Shown one piece after another: positions 8,530 through 17,863 of a stretch of 53,694 nt of DNA (position 1 is its first letter; every line of letters begins with the position of its first letter). The stretch is from DAIPXZ01 sp036782995 (GTDB taxonomy: Bacteria > Bacillota > Clostridia > Saccharofermentanales > Saccharofermentanaceae), in the NCBI GenBank assembly GCA_036782995.1, contig DAIPXZ010000009.1, positions 1 to 53,694 on the forward strand. The letters are read 5' to 3'. The translations under genes were made by a program, and so were the position numbers. The notes beneath the pieces were generated by a model, which was not told the DNA's origin, searched no databases, and was given only the letters and a program-made list of their open reading frames with translations.

Positions 8530-8973
8530 TCATTCCCTTGCTAAAATACGACACGAACGCACACCAGGAATTTTCAACACGTCCGTGATTAATGATTCAA
8601 TTGATTTGTTCATCAAATCGGTCTCCATGGAAATGGAAACATCCGCTAATCCGTTAATTGGGATATTTTGATTGATGGTTAATACATTTCCTTTGGCAAA
8701 AGCCACGCATTGGATGATGCCAGAAAGTATGCCCGGGAAATTTTCTACCGCAATAATCAAGGTAACTAATTTCCCCTGACTAGTCTCGTAAAACGGCATC
8801 ACTGCATCTTTGTACTTGTAATATGCGCTACGAGATAAAGACACCATCTGAACGGCTTCGTTAACAGAACGTGCTTTCCCCGAATTCAGGAGATGCTTTA
8901 CGTCCATAACTTTAACAAATACCTCAGGAAGAACGTCGGCTTTCACAAGATAAAAATCATTATTTTGTGCCAT
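8530..8973 (-). CDS. ACT-domain protein (UPF0735/PheB-like)
   Basis: This 147-residue protein has an N-terminal helix-turn-helix-like region (NEAVQMVSLSRSAYYKYKD) and a C-terminal ACT domain from about residue 70 (VTLIIAVENFPGILSGIIQ). This matches the UPF0735/PheB family encoded next to hom in Bacillus and Clostridia. ACT domains bind amino acids, so it may tune homoserine or aspartate-family synthesis. Its molecular function is not established. The start is supported by GGAGGG six bases upstream. Confidence 0.9.
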   Translation of the reverse strand: MAQNNDFYLVKADVLPEVFVKVMDVKHLLNSGKARSVNEAVQMVSLSRSAYYKYKDAVMPFYETSQGKLVTLIIAVENFPGILSGIIQCVAFAKGNVLTINQNIPINGLADVSISMETDLMNKSIESLITDVLKIPGVRSCRILARE

Positions 8974-9051
8974 AATAAGCCCTCCTTGATGCGCCTTTCA
9001 TACGTTAAAATGTCCACGCACGATGTACATCTGTACACAGAGGGAAGTATA

Positions 9052-9639
9052 TCACGCTTGCTTCAATTTATCAAGCATTGCACGCAATGCGAGGCCTCGA
9101 TGACTGATTTGATTTTTCTCTTCTTCTGGTATTTCGGCAGTAGTTTTGCCAAGTGAAGGAACATAAAAAACAGGATCATAGCCAAAACCATTTTCACCGC
9201 GCATTTCATCTATGATGATACCTTCCACCTTCTCCTTTACGGTAAAGTGACTGCCATCAGGAGCAACAACAGCAATCGCGCACACGAATTGTGCCGTTCT
9301 CTTTTCAAAAGGAACGTCCTTTAATAGACGCCAGAGCTCGCCGATTTTTTCTTCGTAGCTCGAATCTCTTCCAAAAAAGCGTGCCGAATATATACCGGGA
9401 GCACCGTCCAATGCATCAATGCACAAACCGGAATCATCAGCCATACAGTATCCATCGACCACATTGTGAAGTGCCTGTGCCTTAATCAACGCGTTACCCT
9501 CGAAGGTAGATGCGTTTTCGTCGATATCCAGATGGACACCAGCCTCTTCCATTCCGATGATATGAAAAGGTAAATCTGCGAGAATATCACGAATCTCTAC
9601 CAGTTTATCTTTATTCTTCGTTGCAACAATAAAATCCAT
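9052..9639 (-). CDS. rdgB: Non-canonical purine NTP pyrophosphatase (RdgB/HAM1)
   Basis: This 195-residue house-cleaning enzyme hydrolyses ITP, XTP and dITP to monophosphates. Signature motifs are ATKNKDKLVEI at the N-terminus, DENASTFEGNALIKA, MADDSGLCIDALDGAPGIYSA, GENGFGYDPVF and ISHRGLA. The start at 9639 (MDFIVATKN) follows AGGAGG and lies inside the end of the upstream methyltransferase gene, so the genes are probably coupled. The order rsmF-like, rdgB fits one housekeeping operon running from argS. Confidence 0.95.
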   Translation of the reverse strand: MDFIVATKNKDKLVEIRDILADLPFHIIGMEEAGVHLDIDENASTFEGNALIKAQALHNVVDGYCMADDSGLCIDALDGAPGIYSARFFGRDSSYEEKIGELWRLLKDVPFEKRTAQFVCAIAVVAPDGSHFTVKEKVEGIIIDEMRGENGFGYDPVFYVPSLGKTTAEIPEEEKNQISHRGLALRAMLDKLKQA

Positions 9640-9647
9640 AATTCCTC

Positions 9648-11099
9648 CTATTGTAAGCGCCACGCTTTCGGATATAGGTTTTTAAGCGTTGCGCCTTGGG
9701 TTTTGGCAAAACCTAATGGGTATTTTCCTGCCGCAATAACGATATGCGCATTGGCGGCCAAAATATCGGACTCTTGTTCAGTGAGCATAATCGTCTCACC
9801 ACGTAAATATCGAATTAATCGCTCATCATTCCGAGCCAGAGAAAGAAAATGAGTTTTCGAAATATCCGCCTTTTGAAGTGAAAGAGCGAGCGATTGCGAT
9901 GGAATAAAGACACGACCCTTCCCCGTCTCTTTGATTTCTCCGGGGAAATCGCCCATTTTTATCACGCGAAGGCCGTCGAAGATGGCTTCATCTGTTCCGA
10001 GAAGATGCACCTTATCCTTATGAAGAATAAAGCCATTATCGACACGTGAGCTGTATGCCTTATACGCTTCGGGCGTCATTATTTCTGCAGAGAATTCGAG
10101 GAAGCATTCCTTAGATTTGTTATATGTGAATGAATTCTTGCGACGCATGTCAGATTCCTTTTGAAAAGGCTGCGATTGGCAAATATCATTTGGCGTCGCT
10201 TGTTGATTCTTTCGTAAATGCACGCAAAAATGACCATCTCCTTGCGATTTATGAGGCCATACACGCATCATGCCGTTATTTGCATGGGTAATTCCGGGAA
10301 TCTCCCTATGTGATACAATCTCATAATTTGCATGTTCTGTAAGAAATGCCGAAATCATATCTTCATCTTCGCCCTCACAAAATGTGCATGTGGAATAGAC
10401 AATACTGCCACCTGCACAGAGCATCTCGTCTGCATAGCCCAATATTTCCTTTTGAATCGGCATACATGATGATGGTCCAAATTTTTCCCATGATTTACAT
10501 GCGAAATCATCGCGACGGAACATCCCTTCACCAGAGCATGGCGCATCAATCAATATACGATCAAAATACCCGCGAAAATGAGACACCATATTCGCAGGGT
10601 TCTCATTGAGAATGACAACATTATTCGCACCGATACGTTCTATGTTTCGAAGTAAAGCACGAGCTCGATCGGCAGAGATTTCATTTGCTACGAGAAGTCC
10701 TTCACCGCGAAGATCTTCCGCAATACGTGTCGCTTTTCCGCCCGGTGCCGCACACATATCCAGAATCTTCTCACCGGGAATCGTTCCCAATACAGCCGCA
10801 GGGAGCATGGCACTTGGTTCTTGTACATAATAGACACCTGCGTGATAGTAGGCATCTTTTCCCGGAGATTCAATATTCGAATAAAATCCACCATCACACC
10901 AAGGAACAGTGTTCTTATCGAGGCCAAGCTCACCAAGGCAATCCTCGTATTCAGATTGTGATACCTTCATTCGATTTAATCGGATACCACGATAGGCTGG
11001 TGATTCAAAAGACGCAAGAAAATCGGCCTCCTCGTTCGGGGTTCCTTTATTCTGGAAGTATTCATGCATTCGAGAAAGAAAAGCTTCTGGCAGATTCAT
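9648..11099 (-). CDS. RsmF/YebU-type rRNA (cytosine-C5) methyltransferase
   Basis: This 483-residue SAM-dependent enzyme belongs to the NOL1/NOP2/Sun family. SAM-binding DMCAAPGGKATRIA is near residue 114. The two catalytic cysteines are in DAPCSGEGM near 187 and STCTF near 238. The C-terminal third resembles the PUA-like and RsmF_methylt_C regions of the Gram-positive RsmF group, which modify 16S rRNA. The exact target base cannot be told from sequence. Its ATG overlaps the stop codon of the peptidase gene (ATGA), so it is translationally coupled. Confidence 0.92.
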   Translation of the reverse strand: MNLPEAFLSRMHEYFQNKGTPNEEADFLASFESPAYRGIRLNRMKVSQSEYEDCLGELGLDKNTVPWCDGGFYSNIESPGKDAYYHAGVYYVQEPSAMLPAAVLGTIPGEKILDMCAAPGGKATRIAEDLRGEGLLVANEISADRARALLRNIERIGANNVVILNENPANMVSHFRGYFDRILIDAPCSGEGMFRRDDFACKSWEKFGPSSCMPIQKEILGYADEMLCAGGSIVYSTCTFCEGEDEDMISAFLTEHANYEIVSHREIPGITHANNGMMRVWPHKSQGDGHFCVHLRKNQQATPNDICQSQPFQKESDMRRKNSFTYNKSKECFLEFSAEIMTPEAYKAYSSRVDNGFILHKDKVHLLGTDEAIFDGLRVIKMGDFPGEIKETGKGRVFIPSQSLALSLQKADISKTHFLSLARNDERLIRYLRGETIMLTEQESDILAANAHIVIAAGKYPLGFAKTQGATLKNLYPKAWRLQ

Positions 11100-12799
11100 A
11101 ATGATAAGAATTCACAGGTTCGATAAGCGATTCGCTTCATCACACCATCCGAGAACGGTGATTCCAGCCCTGCCCCTTCTACCATTTCTAAGAATGCTTT
11201 CGTTCCGCCTTGCACACACAGATGATCATAAATCGTCAACGCTTTTTTCCGGTTAACGCGGGATATATCCCAGATTTGCAATGCAACAAGCTGTGCTAAG
11301 CAATAATCTATGTAGTAGAACGGGCTCGTGAAGATGTGCTCCTTTTTCATCCACGCTCCGCCCTTTTCGTAGAAATCAACACCGTCATAATCAACATCAG
11401 GTTGATATTTCTTTTCCAATGTACGCCAAGCCGTATGACGTTCTTCCGCAGTCATATCGGTATTGCTGTAGACAATATGCTGGAATTCATCGACCATACA
11501 TCCATATGGAAGGAAAAGCAATGCAAGTGTCATATGTTGCTCTCGATATTGGTTAGCATACGGACCAAAAAACATCTCCATGTAAGGATAGGTCAAATAC
11601 TCCATTGCCGTAGAATGAACCTCACATGCCTCGAGTGTCGGAGAAAGGCATTCGATGAAAGGAGATGCATCAACACTGCGAATAGCGGCATATGCGTGAC
11701 CGGATTCATGTACTAATGTGGCAACATCATCTGATGTACCATTTGCATTCATGAGAATGTATGGGATACCAAAGTCCAAAAGTGTTGAGCAATACCCGCC
11801 ATTTTGCTTGTTCTTTCGCGAGAAAAGATCGGTAAAATCATGTGATGATAGTACTTCATAGAAGCTTGGATCCTTTTCGAACATTTGTGCAAACATCTTC
11901 GATGCACAAGTCGGGTACTCCTCCTGTTTAACAGTCGGCATTGGGTTACCGTGGGTAAAAAGACACGGCAAATCGTAATACTTAAGATTTTCCACTTGCA
12001 AACGTTCCTTTTGCAAGCGACGAATCTCCGATGTAATCGGAACAATATATTTGACGACATTATTTCGGAATTGTTCAACCATTTCAGGTGTGTAATCAAA
12101 GCGTTCCATGCGCTTGTATCCCAACTCAACAAAATCCTTCATGCCAAGTTTGTGGGCAATTTTTGTCCGCAAATGCACCATTTTCCCATAAATTTCGTCA
12201 AACTTCGGTTTTTGCGCATTATAGTAATCGGCAATAGCTTTTTGCGCCGCAGCGCGTGTATCACGATTAGTATCTTCGGCATATAAAAGCATCATGGAAA
12301 GAGTGTTGTGTTTCTTTGCAAAAGGAATATCTGCCTCAGAGAGGATTTGACTGTATTCCGTCTCAAGACCACTCTCTTCCGCTAAATCATCGATGACCTC
12401 ACTGGAAATGGTTTCCTTTTCCATTTTTGTCTTCATAAAAAGCATGGGGCCAAATCGTTCCTCTAATTGGTCACGAATGGACGAGCTGAGCATCGCCGAA
12501 TACACTCCGGAAGCGAGCTCGGAAACAATCGGATAGGATTCATCGTAAAAATCGACTTCTTGCGTATAGAACGCATCGGATGTATCGCAATCATGACGAA
12601 TCGAAGATAAGGTCGACGCAGTATCAAAAGCACTCAATGCTCGTTGAAAAGACAGCAAAGCATTTTCAACGACATCCGCATCGCGAGCCGTCATCAGCTT
12701 TAGGCGGACACTCATTGCGATTTCGCGGAAGTCATCCAAAGAAGGACGCTCATATGGGATATCGCTGAACATTGGCATTTCGATGATATTGACACTCAT
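11096..12799 (-). CDS. M3 family oligoendopeptidase F-type peptidase
   Basis: This 567-residue zinc metallopeptidase cleaves oligopeptides, probably in the cytoplasm, since no signal peptide is seen. The zinc motif HESGH sits in TLVHESGHAYAA near residue 367. The third ligand Glu is in the following SPTLEACEVHS segment. The long helical N-terminal half is typical of M3 peptidases. The start has GGGAG seven bases upstream. It follows argS by 27 bp and overlaps the methyltransferase gene by 4 bp. Confidence 0.93.
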   Translation of the reverse strand: MSVNIIEMPMFSDIPYERPSLDDFREIAMSVRLKLMTARDADVVENALLSFQRALSAFDTASTLSSIRHDCDTSDAFYTQEVDFYDESYPIVSELASGVYSAMLSSSIRDQLEERFGPMLFMKTKMEKETISSEVIDDLAEESGLETEYSQILSEADIPFAKKHNTLSMMLLYAEDTNRDTRAAAQKAIADYYNAQKPKFDEIYGKMVHLRTKIAHKLGMKDFVELGYKRMERFDYTPEMVEQFRNNVVKYIVPITSEIRRLQKERLQVENLKYYDLPCLFTHGNPMPTVKQEEYPTCASKMFAQMFEKDPSFYEVLSSHDFTDLFSRKNKQNGGYCSTLLDFGIPYILMNANGTSDDVATLVHESGHAYAAIRSVDASPFIECLSPTLEACEVHSTAMEYLTYPYMEMFFGPYANQYREQHMTLALLFLPYGCMVDEFQHIVYSNTDMTAEERHTAWRTLEKKYQPDVDYDGVDFYEKGGAWMKKEHIFTSPFYYIDYCLAQLVALQIWDISRVNRKKALTIYDHLCVQGGTKAFLEMVEGAGLESPFSDGVMKRIAYRTCEFLSL

Positions 12800-12826
12800 G
12801 GACAGACTCCCTTCTTATCAAAACGA

Positions 12827-14563
12827 TTACATCCGGTCAACAACCGAAATACCAAGTAGGTCCGTTCCGAGCTCAATGGCATCACAAACAGCCACGCAAA
12901 GGCTCAATCGTGCCGATTGTAATGTTGCATCGTCTCCAGAAAGAATCGAACAATTATTGTAGAAGCGATTGAAGCTACGGGCAATTTGCGCGATTCCACG
13001 AGAAACCATAAATGGCTCATTGCTTTGCGCTGCTTTAAGAATCGCATCCGGTAAATCAGCAATCATTTTAATACAGGTGAATTCTTCGTCATTCACCAAA
13101 GACTTCAATGCATCAGAAGAAGCTACAGCTGGTGTAATTCCTTGCTCAGCAGCCTTACGGAGAATGGATTTTGTACGCGCATACGTGTATATGAGGTAAG
13201 GTGCGGTATCACCATCAAAATCGAGCATATCTTCCCACGAGAAAAGAATATCACGCTCACGACCTGCCTTCACATAAGTATAAATGACAGCACCGATGCC
13301 GACCTTTTCAGCGACAGAACGAAGTTCTTCGTCTGTTGCATCAGAATGACGCGTCTCTGCATTCTCTTTTACCATCTCATAGGTCTTCTCCACACTGGCG
13401 TCGATTAAATCCTCGAGCGTGACGATATTTCCGTTACGTGTGGAAAATGGCATATTATTTTTGAATTTAACCAATCCAAAGCCAACATGTTCGCATTGTT
13501 CTGCAAAGGGCATGCCTGCTTTCTTGAGAACCGAGAATACCTGACGGAAATGAAGTGCCTGCGGTAGTCCGACAACATAAATGTTCTTATCAAAATGGTA
13601 TTCATTATAACGATATATCGCGGCAGCTAAATCGCGGGATGCATATATTGTCGTGCCGTCAGATTTCAAAATAATGCATGGCGGTAATTGCTCATCCTCG
13701 AGCATGACAACCTGTGCACCGTCACTCTCCACTAAAAGATCCTTTTCGCGGAGCATATCCACCACTTGCGGGATACGATCACTATAGAAGCTTTCTCCGT
13801 TATAGTTATCGAAAGTTACGCCCATTCGGTCGTAAAGCTTCGCGAATTCCTTGAGCGATAAATCACGAAAACGTGTCCATAGAGCGACTTCGTCGGCAGA
13901 ACCATCCTCAAGCTTCTTAAAGTTTTCACGAGCAGTTGTCGTTAAAGAAGCATCATTTTTCTCTTCATCGTGAAACTTAACATAGATACGCAAGAGCTCC
14001 TTGATCGGCTCCTCCTCAAGCGCAGCCTCGTCTCCCCAGAGTCGGAAAGCTGTGATAAGTTTACCGAATTGTGTACCATAATCACCTAAATGATTCATGC
14101 GAACAACTTTATATCCGAGCTTTTCATAAATGCGAGAAAGGGAGTGTCCGAGAATAGTAGTAAAAGCATGACCAACATGGAAAGGCTTTGCAATATTCGG
14201 TGATGAAAATTCAACGATAACCGTCTTCCCTGCGCCAATACTCGATGATGCATAGTTGAGCTTTTCGTCTAAAACCTTCGAAAGAACATCGGCTGCATAA
14301 ATGCCTCGGTTTACAAAGAAATTCACATATGGGCCTTTCGCTTCGACATGATCAATAAATGTATCCATTAGTGCTTCATTGGATGCCAACTCTGCGGCAA
14401 GAACATTTGGTGCCTTATGTAGGGCTTTGCAAAGTGTGAAACAAGGGAAAGAGTAGTCACCCATGTCGGCTTGTGGTGGAATCTCAATAGAGCGACGAGC
14501 TTGATCAATATCAAGTGATGTTATATTCGCGATTTTTTCGGCAATGGCATAACGGTAATCCAT
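12827..14563 (-). CDS. argS: Arginyl-tRNA synthetase
   Basis: This 578-residue class I synthetase charges tRNA-Arg. The HIGH signature appears as HVGH in SSPNIAKPFHVGHAF near residue 120. The KMSKS loop is replaced by FSTRNGNIVTLEDL near 354, as in most bacterial ArgRS. The C-terminal anticodon-binding DALR domain ends the protein. The start at 14563 (MDYRYAIAEKI) has GGAGG six bases upstream. A further upstream ATG would add 14 unrelated hydrophobic residues. A tRNA-Arg(UCU) gene lies about 20 kb away at 35126-35202. Confidence 0.96.
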   Translation of the reverse strand: MDYRYAIAEKIANITSLDIDQARRSIEIPPQADMGDYSFPCFTLCKALHKAPNVLAAELASNEALMDTFIDHVEAKGPYVNFFVNRGIYAADVLSKVLDEKLNYASSSIGAGKTVIVEFSSPNIAKPFHVGHAFTTILGHSLSRIYEKLGYKVVRMNHLGDYGTQFGKLITAFRLWGDEAALEEEPIKELLRIYVKFHDEEKNDASLTTTARENFKKLEDGSADEVALWTRFRDLSLKEFAKLYDRMGVTFDNYNGESFYSDRIPQVVDMLREKDLLVESDGAQVVMLEDEQLPPCIILKSDGTTIYASRDLAAAIYRYNEYHFDKNIYVVGLPQALHFRQVFSVLKKAGMPFAEQCEHVGFGLVKFKNNMPFSTRNGNIVTLEDLIDASVEKTYEMVKENAETRHSDATDEELRSVAEKVGIGAVIYTYVKAGRERDILFSWEDMLDFDGDTAPYLIYTYARTKSILRKAAEQGITPAVASSDALKSLVNDEEFTCIKMIADLPDAILKAAQSNEPFMVSRGIAQIARSFNRFYNNCSILSGDDATLQSARLSLCVAVCDAIELGTDLLGISVVDRM

Positions 14564-14748
14564 GAATGGCCTCCTCAGAATGATTGAAAGAATAAAGAGC
14601 AACAACGGCTCTTTTTCACGTTTAACTATAATACCATTTTTGTCCCATTCTGCCTACACAAACGCACGAAAGATGGCATTATTCTTGTTTTGTGATAATA
14701 TAGGAAAGAACTTTATCAAATTACGATTTACTTTGGGAGGAATCTTCC

Positions 14749-15723
14749 GTGCTATCGCTTCTTTTTGAAGAATATACGCTTCTTTTATTCATAATCGGGT
14801 CCGTGCTCGCATTCGTATCCACGATACTATTACTAACAAAAGCGCGTCGATTTTTACCTCAAGATCGAGGTCGTGCTTTTGCCGCCCAAGGCGCAAAGAG
14901 CAAAGGCAAACCAACCAGCTCTGGCATTCTCTTCATTTCGTGTTATCTATTCTATGCTATTCTTTTCCTACCGCTTAGCCCCGTATTGATATGTGCATAT
15001 ATAACCATAGGCTTGGAAATGATCTTCGGTTTTCTTGATGATAAATCAAACAATGCATGGAGCGAATTGAAAAAAGGTATCCTTGATGCATTATGCGCCA
15101 TTTTCATGGGAATTAGCGCTGCGGTTTGGATGCCGCGTGAAATTATCATGCCATTTTCTATCCCATCCTTCACGATGCCGATATGGCTATATGCCATTTT
15201 TGCAGCCGTACTTATTTGGGGTGCGATTAACTTTACCAATTGTACGGACGGTGTTGATGGTCTAAGTAGTAGCATGGCAATTGCTTCGACGCTGGGATTT
15301 ATCGGAATCACATATATCCTGAATGCTGATAAACAATTTGTGCCGATGATGGGTCTTCTTATCCCGATTCTTTGTGTTTATCTTTTCTTCAACCGAAATC
15401 CAAGCGTAATTCTCATGGGAGATTCGGGCTCACGTGCAATTGGAGTATTCTTGGCAATATGCGCAATGGCTTCACAAAACCCATTCACCTATCTTATAGT
15501 TTGCTTGTTCTTCATCGCAGACGGAGGAAGCGGGTTATTGAAGCTTTCCGTTCGTCGCTTTTTTCACATGCGAAATTTCATGGAAAACATAACCACACCA
15601 ATTCATGATCATTTCCGGAAGAGAAAAAACTGGACAAACAAGCAAGTGACTATCCGCTTTGCACTTGCCAATGCCGGGCTTATCGCATTACTCTGTATTT
15701 TGCTCTTCATTGGGAGATATTAA
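14749..15723 (+). CDS. MraY-like phospho-MurNAc-pentapeptide transferase paralogue
   Basis: This 324-residue polytopic membrane protein of the PNPT superfamily transfers a phospho-sugar from UDP to an isoprenyl phosphate. Conserved elements are KGKPTSSGILF (equivalent to the GTPTMGG region), GFLDDKSN, NCTDGVDGL, MGDSGSRAIG, and a C-terminal HDHFRKRKNW in place of the MraY HHHFE motif. The pattern is closer to MraY than to WecA/TagO. It starts at GTG, eight bases after GGGAGG. It is isolated from any mur/fts cluster here, so it may be a second MraY or a transferase for another lipid-linked glycan. Confidence 0.85.
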   Translation: MLSLLFEEYTLLLFIIGSVLAFVSTILLLTKARRFLPQDRGRAFAAQGAKSKGKPTSSGILFISCYLFYAILFLPLSPVLICAYITIGLEMIFGFLDDKSNNAWSELKKGILDALCAIFMGISAAVWMPREIIMPFSIPSFTMPIWLYAIFAAVLIWGAINFTNCTDGVDGLSSSMAIASTLGFIGITYILNADKQFVPMMGLLIPILCVYLFFNRNPSVILMGDSGSRAIGVFLAICAMASQNPFTYLIVCLFFIADGGSGLLKLSVRRFFHMRNFMENITTPIHDHFRKRKNWTNKQVTIRFALANAGLIALLCILLFIGRY

Positions 15724-15802
15724 TCGGTTTTTTTCAATAATGTAAATACACACCCATTTTTCCCTTTCTAAACCGTGTTCTAATGAAACGAAAGATAACA
15801 AA

Positions 15803-15830
15803 AAACGGCGCGAACATAGTCGCACCGTTT
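15803..15830 (-). terminator. Intrinsic terminator of the GyrI-DUF3795 gene
   Basis: Read on the minus strand, an AAACGG-GCGA stem (one bulge) pairs with TCGC-CCGTTT around a six-base loop, followed by TTTTTT. It lies about 45 bp past the stop of the gene at 15876. Confidence 0.7.
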
Positions 15831-15875
15831 ACAAATGTTTCTCTTGTTTGGAATGAAATCATTGGGATGAAAACA

Positions 15876-17063
15876 TCAAAGCGTTATCCACTTTTTCAGC
15901 AGTTGGAAAGCATCATCAACACTTTTACAGTCTACGAATGCCTGTGATTCATCATCGCAGTGCGCTTTTACAGCCGCCAATGCCTCGGCATATTTCTCTT
16001 TACCATATTTACCGACAAACTGTGACGCCGCTTTCGCTAGATATTCATCCTTTTTTGCGAAAAAGCCTTTTTCACAGTCGGCAAGATCAGCGCATTCCCA
16101 GCATCCATCATATCCGTGTTCTTTGGAACATGAAACATTCGGACATACTCCACCTTCACATATCGTAGCAAACGAACAGCAATTATAATCACTTCTGCAA
16201 CCGCCGCACCATTGCCCAAGGAAGCAGTGATCACAATGGAATCCGCACGGCGCAACAGGATCGAGCCCTCGACGAGCGACAGTCACAAGCGCTTTTTTGA
16301 TTCGATTGCAGTTTTTTATCCTTTCACCATTATCACCGTGTTCTTTGTCGAATGAAAAACGCTTTAAAAGCTCACAGGGGTTTTCAGGACATTCACCGCA
16401 AATACGGACATTATGCTTTATGGCACATTCCGCTAGCTCACATGGACCATGGAATGGCTTCCCGCACGTACTAACGCATCCACCACAATGAACACTCTCG
16501 CGGTATTCACACGATTTACAGCTAAGGCCACAGTATGTGTCAATAACAATCGGTTCATCCACCGTTAATACCATGCAGATGTCGAGAATCACATTGCCTT
16601 GCTCATCCACGTCTTTAAAACGCGAACCGTTGTAGCGTTCCAGATAGACACCGTTTTCTTTCATATCCCAACCGATTTTGGAATAAGCCTTGGCACAGAG
16701 ATCCCATGCTTCCTTCCCGAACAACTCGCCGTTATCTTTATTTCCATACAGATAACAAACACCAATTTCACATTCAGGCAAGTCAACACTGTCAAAACCT
16801 TCCGGCACAGTAGCGGATGGCGACACCAATTTTCCAATCCAGTATTCTGCTTCTCCGTTATTCGAACGAATAAGTCCAATAAAGTCGTCGCTGACCGTCT
16901 CTATTCCTCCGATACCCTCAAGAGTGGTAAACCATTGATTATTAAACCACTCTACCCATTTGTGAGAATACGAGCCGTTTTCGTTCGCATCGGCCATTGT
17001 GTACTTTTTTCCGACAAGCTTTGTTTGGGGAAGAGTTTCAGAATGTACATCCCTGATTTCCAT
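15876..17063 (-). CDS. GyrI-like effector-binding domain fused to Cys-rich DUF3795 modules
   Basis: This is a 395-residue two-part protein. Residues 1-165 resemble the GyrI/AraC-effector (SOUL-like) ligand-binding fold (YWIGKLVSPSATVPEGF, IGVCYLYG, ERYNGSRF, GNVILDICMVL). Residues 175-360 hold two Cys-rich DUF3795-like segments: one from CGLSCKSCEYRESVHCGGC, the other from CGFHCDHCFLGQWCGGC. Together they hold roughly 30 cysteines, suggesting zinc or Fe-S binding. No DNA-binding domain is present. The start has AAGGGG six bases upstream. Function is unknown; small-molecule or metal sensing is a reasonable guess. Confidence 0.85.
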   Translation of the reverse strand: MEIRDVHSETLPQTKLVGKKYTMADANENGSYSHKWVEWFNNQWFTTLEGIGGIETVSDDFIGLIRSNNGEAEYWIGKLVSPSATVPEGFDSVDLPECEIGVCYLYGNKDNGELFGKEAWDLCAKAYSKIGWDMKENGVYLERYNGSRFKDVDEQGNVILDICMVLTVDEPIVIDTYCGLSCKSCEYRESVHCGGCVSTCGKPFHGPCELAECAIKHNVRICGECPENPCELLKRFSFDKEHGDNGERIKNCNRIKKALVTVARRGLDPVAPCGFHCDHCFLGQWCGGCRSDYNCCSFATICEGGVCPNVSCSKEHGYDGCWECADLADCEKGFFAKKDEYLAKAASQFVGKYGKEKYAEALAAVKAHCDDESQAFVDCKSVDDAFQLLKKWITL

Positions 17064-17111
17064 GTTGTACCCCTTTTTCGTGTGAAATTTGGTGAGAATT
17101 GTATATCAATT

Positions 17112-17141
17112 GGATGGTACGCGGAATTTCGAATACCATCC
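17112..17141. repeat. Inverted repeat upstream of the GyrI-DUF3795 gene
   Basis: GGATGGTA and TACCATCC (8 bp arms, 14 bp apart) lie about 50 bp upstream of the start codon. This could be an operator or a leader hairpin; no regulator is known. Confidence 0.45.
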
Positions 17142-17232
17142 CATTCATAAATTTCATCGAATATACAGATTGTATATGTTCTGCTGCATTATAGTTTATG
17201 AGTACAAAAAGACATGATAAAAGAAGATTTCA

Positions 17233-17850
17233 TTAGAAATCCAAATAGCTTTTAGAAACTGCAGTTGTGCTATCATTCCCATTATCATCTTGTGTATCGA
17301 TTGCCGGTACAAAAACGGGGGCCGGCCCTGCTTCGTCAATTAATTTCTTTTCTTCTTGGGAAACTTCAATTTTCGGCGCATCTGTATCATCGATTTCAGT
17401 TGGTGTATCAATTGTCATTGTACCGAATTCATTTTGAATCACTACTTCATCAACTGGTTTCTTTTCTTCAGTTTCATCTACCGAAGGTGTCTGATCTGAA
17501 GAAATGGGCTTATTCTTCTCTTCTTCGGCCTTTGCAGCTTCATCTGCCAAGCGCTTTGCCTCACGTTCTTTGGCTAACTCGCGAAGTTGATTGGCTCTTT
17601 CTTCTTCATACAATTTTCTCTTTTTTGCTTCATCTTCAGCCACGGCAATGCCCAAACGTTGCAATGATTGCTGTTCCTTGGTCATTTTTTTGGCAGAAGC
17701 CGAATTCTTGCGTACATTTTCGGCAACACCGATGGATGTTTTCGTATCGGTTGGCTCTGTAAAATCAGATGCAGCAGCAACAATCGAATCAAAATCAGGA
17801 ATGCGTACTTCTGTTACTAAATCGTACTTTCTTTTTTTCTCATTAGCCAT
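17233..17850 (-). CDS. Charged coiled-coil protein at the end of the kinase/phosphatase module
   Basis: This 205-residue hydrophilic protein is not one I recognise. Residues 65-120 are a Lys/Glu/Ala-rich predicted coiled coil. The rest is acidic and rich in Ser and Thr (for example FGTMTIDTPTEIDDTD), with no signal peptide or membrane span. The start at 17850 has AGGAG five bases upstream. It lies 13 bp after the PP2C gene, so it is probably cotranscribed with the phosphatase, vWA protein and kinase. It could be an adaptor for, or substrate of, that kinase-phosphatase pair (inference only). Confidence 0.7.
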   Translation of the reverse strand: MANEKKRKYDLVTEVRIPDFDSIVAAASDFTEPTDTKTSIGVAENVRKNSASAKKMTKEQQSLQRLGIAVAEDEAKKRKLYEEERANQLRELAKEREAKRLADEAAKAEEEKNKPISSDQTPSVDETEEKKPVDEVVIQNEFGTMTIDTPTEIDDTDAPKIEVSQEEKKLIDEAGPAPVFVPAIDTQDDNGNDSTTAVSKSYLDF

Positions 17851-17863
17851 AGTGACTCCTTTA

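Noticed and set aside
14594..14615. AAAGAGC/GCTCTTT hairpin upstream of argS
   Set aside because: The stem is short and has only a weak T-tract on the argS-sense strand; no T-box features (specifier loop, conserved T-box sequence) were found.
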